Source: Phytophthora sp. 'mugwort' (lineage: Eukaryota > Oomycota > Peronosporomycetes > Peronosporales > Peronosporaceae). From it: a stretch of DNA of 64,000 nucleotides. This document shows positions 61,926-64,000 of this stretch, piece after piece; the first letter of the stretch is position 1; every line of letters begins with the position of its first letter. The stretch is taken from the NCBI GenBank assembly GCA_033558025.1, contig JAUCEF010000009.1:1612001-1676000 (forward strand), written 5' to 3'. The notes beneath the pieces were generated by a model. That model did not search any database and was not told the DNA's origin. It saw only the letters and a list, made by a program, of their open reading frames with translations. Made by a program: the position numbers and the translations under genes.

Positions 61926-63590
61926 TCAATCTAGGATTCCGTCACTTCGCACACTGACAACACGGAACGGTCCATCGCAGAGCTCCTGTAATTTTGGCGG
62001 CCGCTGTCCGTTGCAAGCAACCATGATCTGGTCATTTGGTTTATATTCGTGTTCCATTCGGGAGCTCTTTTCTCCTGCGTTGCTATTGGCGATTGCGAGG
62101 TCTTGCATCTTTACTGCTCTGGCCAGTCTACCTTAGTAGGACAAGCGAAGAACATATCTCGTCCAAAGGTCGCTCGACTTGGCGAAACCTTATTCATCGT
62201 ATGATGCTGAGCACAAAAAGCAAATGTTACCGCTGCTAGACAGTTCTCCCATTCTCCAAGAGTTGATATGGTCTCTGTCCGTAGTTTCGCATTGATTTCC
62301 TGTACACGTTCGAGAACATTATTTTCTGGCGGAGTTTTCGCCGTATTGCCACCGTAGCTGTCCAGGAGTTCTTTGAACGCTTCCTTGAACTCGGACCCTT
62401 GGTCATATATATAGCGCTCTGGACGGAGTAACGGTTTATCCACACTTGGTCCACAATACGAGCGGCTTCGGCGCTAGTGTTGTCAAGCATCGCTGGATCG
62501 TGTCCATTCGGGTACTGGTGCAATTGATTATCGTAGCACACCATTTACCTGCCAATGGTCCGATGGAATCCACCGATATTTCTACAGTCTTTCCCGGCAA
62601 CTTGCCATACTTGTGTTTATTAGCTTTGTTTGTGGCACATTGGCCACAGCTGCGCCCCCAATTAAATAGCGATGGCAGTACTCATTCCGGAGCACGTGAA
62701 TACTGTCGTGATTAATTCAAGCATGATGCGTTCACCTGGGTGCATTTTCCATTCGTGGTAGGCTCACAGCACTTTGGGTGCTAGTTGTTCCGGTAGCATT
62801 ACCTTCCCATTTGATTTGCTGGCAAGCACCTTGGTGCTGCCAATTGCACGCCATTCAGCAGTCAGTCCTTCTTGAAGGCCTTACCGCTGCTGCGTTTCCG
62901 CGATATCTACGAGCGAAAGTGAGAACAATGTGGGTTCAACCTCTTTGAGTTTGTCGTGGACGCTACGGCCTCTGTCTTCTCTTTTTCTTCACTTGAAGGT
63001 AGCCTCGACATTGCATTGGCGACGATGTTTTCATGTCCTCTCACGTTGATAATTTCCGGGCTATATTGTTGAATTTTTTTTCTAAACGTCATCGCAGCAT
63101 TTGGGGATTGTTGAATGTCGCTTGTGTTGAGTGCCAATGGTCAGGGAATACGCGCAGGAAACGGCCCCATATGATGGATCGGTTTCTCGAAGCACCTCAA
63201 GCACACTTAGCGGTTTCTTTTTATCCATGATATACTTCTGCTGTGCTTGGTTGCATTTTCGGTGATAAAAAAAGGCTAGCGGTCGTCCACTTTGCATAAT
63301 CATAGCTCCGTGTTGGCGGTCCAAAGCATCTGCATAGGTGTCGGACGGCCGGTGTAGTCCGGCAGGCCTCTTAAAAGTAGGTATTGTGTCAAGAGAAAAG
63401 CCGTTGTACCTATTCCTAAGTTTCCGAACTGCCCGCCTGAAAGGAGCTTCAACAAGGTCAAGATTGCTTGCAACATGGATCGCGCAGCAGTTTCCTCGTG
63501 CCAAAATAGCGTTCGTGCACCGTTATAAATGCATGAAGCGTCGCGCGTGTAAAAATACTTTGGAACCACGCTACGAAAGTGCATAGTTCA
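61926..63590 (-). pseudogene. Ty3/Gypsy pol fragment (RNase H and integrase)
   Basis: On the minus strand, RNase H pieces lie at 63400-62970 (DALDRQHGAMIMQSGRPLAF; KKPLSVLEVLRE; YSPEIINVRGHENIVANAMS, RLPS). They are followed by integrase pieces at 62544-61926 (HDPAMLDNTSAEAARIVDQV; RYIYDQGSEFKEAFKELLDS; NVLERVQEINAKLRTETIST; and a C-terminal EYKPNDQIMVACNG). The DQGSEF segment carries the second integrase Asp, and ENNVLERVQ the region of the catalytic Glu (usually ENA.ER). No reverse transcriptase is visible upstream of 63590. Frameshifts occur throughout. This family differs from the retrotransposon at 56.1-61.2 kb. Confidence 0.72.
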
Positions 63591-63699
63591 TACCCGGTGG
63601 TTATTTGGCGGCCACAAGAAGATGGATCTCGATTTCGTCACCGCCACTACACATTTTGCTCTATCTCCCATTTGTCGTTTCTCTTGCCATCCATTAGCA

Positions 63700-64000
63700 A
63701 TGCCGAAGTCAAAGCACTCAAAGGGCAAACCAAAGAGCAAACCAAGTCGCTCTCACGGCGCTGGTGCTGAAAGCTCGGCATTATGACCGGCTGACAGCCA
63801 ACCTCGAGCGGTGATGGCAGTTCTAGTGCAGCCGAAAATCAAGACCAGGGTCCCGCGACAAGAGTGGTTGCCAAAGTACGAGAGAGAGAGAGCTCGGCAT
63901 TCAGCCTAAGCGGCAACAGCAAGGTGGTCCCGTTGTGGAGGCTCGCTGTATGTTCTGTGTCGCTTTCGGTCAGAGGACGCGAACGCCACGGGGACACAGT
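63700..64000 (+). pseudogene. Start of a further element, truncated by the window edge
   Basis: A 28-codon Lys/Ser-rich frame starts at 63700 (MPKSKHSKGKPKSKPSRSHG). After a stop, a frame from about 63830 to the edge reads KTRVPRQEWLPKYERE and VEARCMFCVAFGQRTRTPRG. The CxxC pair followed by FG recalls the N-terminal zinc-finger region of a repeated oomycete hAT-like protein, but the identification is from memory of its general look only. It continues past the window. Confidence 0.25.

Overview
The window looks like a piece of an oomycete nuclear genome, most likely Phytophthora or a close relative. The reasons are short GT-AG introns, compact intron-poor host genes, a 19-base match to the oomycete initiator/flanking core promoter, and transposon families typical of that group (Ty3/Gypsy, Mutator-like, pogo-like, piggyBac-like, Tc1/IS630-like and a probable Crypton-like tyrosine recombinase). 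I could run no search, so all family names come from motifs read by eye.

Layout. 1-5.4 kb holds degenerate transposon sequence, including a recombinase remnant and a perfect 47-bp fold-back. 6.06-11.37 kb is one intact intronless gene for the largest CPSF subunit (CPSF1/CPSF160). 11.7-14.6 kb has two broken Gypsy gag-protease fragments facing each other. 15.3-19.4 kb is the most unusual stretch: a decayed cluster resembling the capsid module of a Polinton-like virus, with a major capsid protein, an adenain/Ulp1-like protease, a small minor-capsid-like protein, a GIY-YIG nuclease with a zinc finger and a small repeat protein. 19.4-25.8 kb holds a MULE fragment, a pogo element with TA target duplications, a long fold-back and a short inverted-repeat element. 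26-42.7 kb is the host gene island: a protein with seven RNA:DNA-hybrid-binding (viroplasmin-like) domains, a three-exon unknown gene, a disordered 617-aa protein, a five-exon ferlin-like multi-C2 membrane protein, a broken P-loop/collagen-like gene, an RNase H1 with three hybrid-binding domains, and a small secreted protein with three copies of a CxPGSxxWPRCRF motif. 43.1-46.7 kb is a piggyBac-like element bounded by TTAA. 47-56 kb contains a Tc1/IS630-like transposase and a MULE, both broken, with much sequence I could not identify. 56.1-61.2 kb is a whole but inactive Gypsy retrotransposon with two ~250-bp LTRs and a CCGAG target duplication. 61.9-64 kb is another Gypsy fragment and the start of a further element.

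How the genes relate: the two hybrid-binding-domain genes lie 13 kb apart and suggest a local family tied to RNA:DNA hybrids. CPSF1 acts in mRNA 3'-end formation and the ferlin in membrane fusion. No operon-like logic is expected. The PLV-like cluster would encode capsid assembly and maturation, but every gene in it is interrupted.
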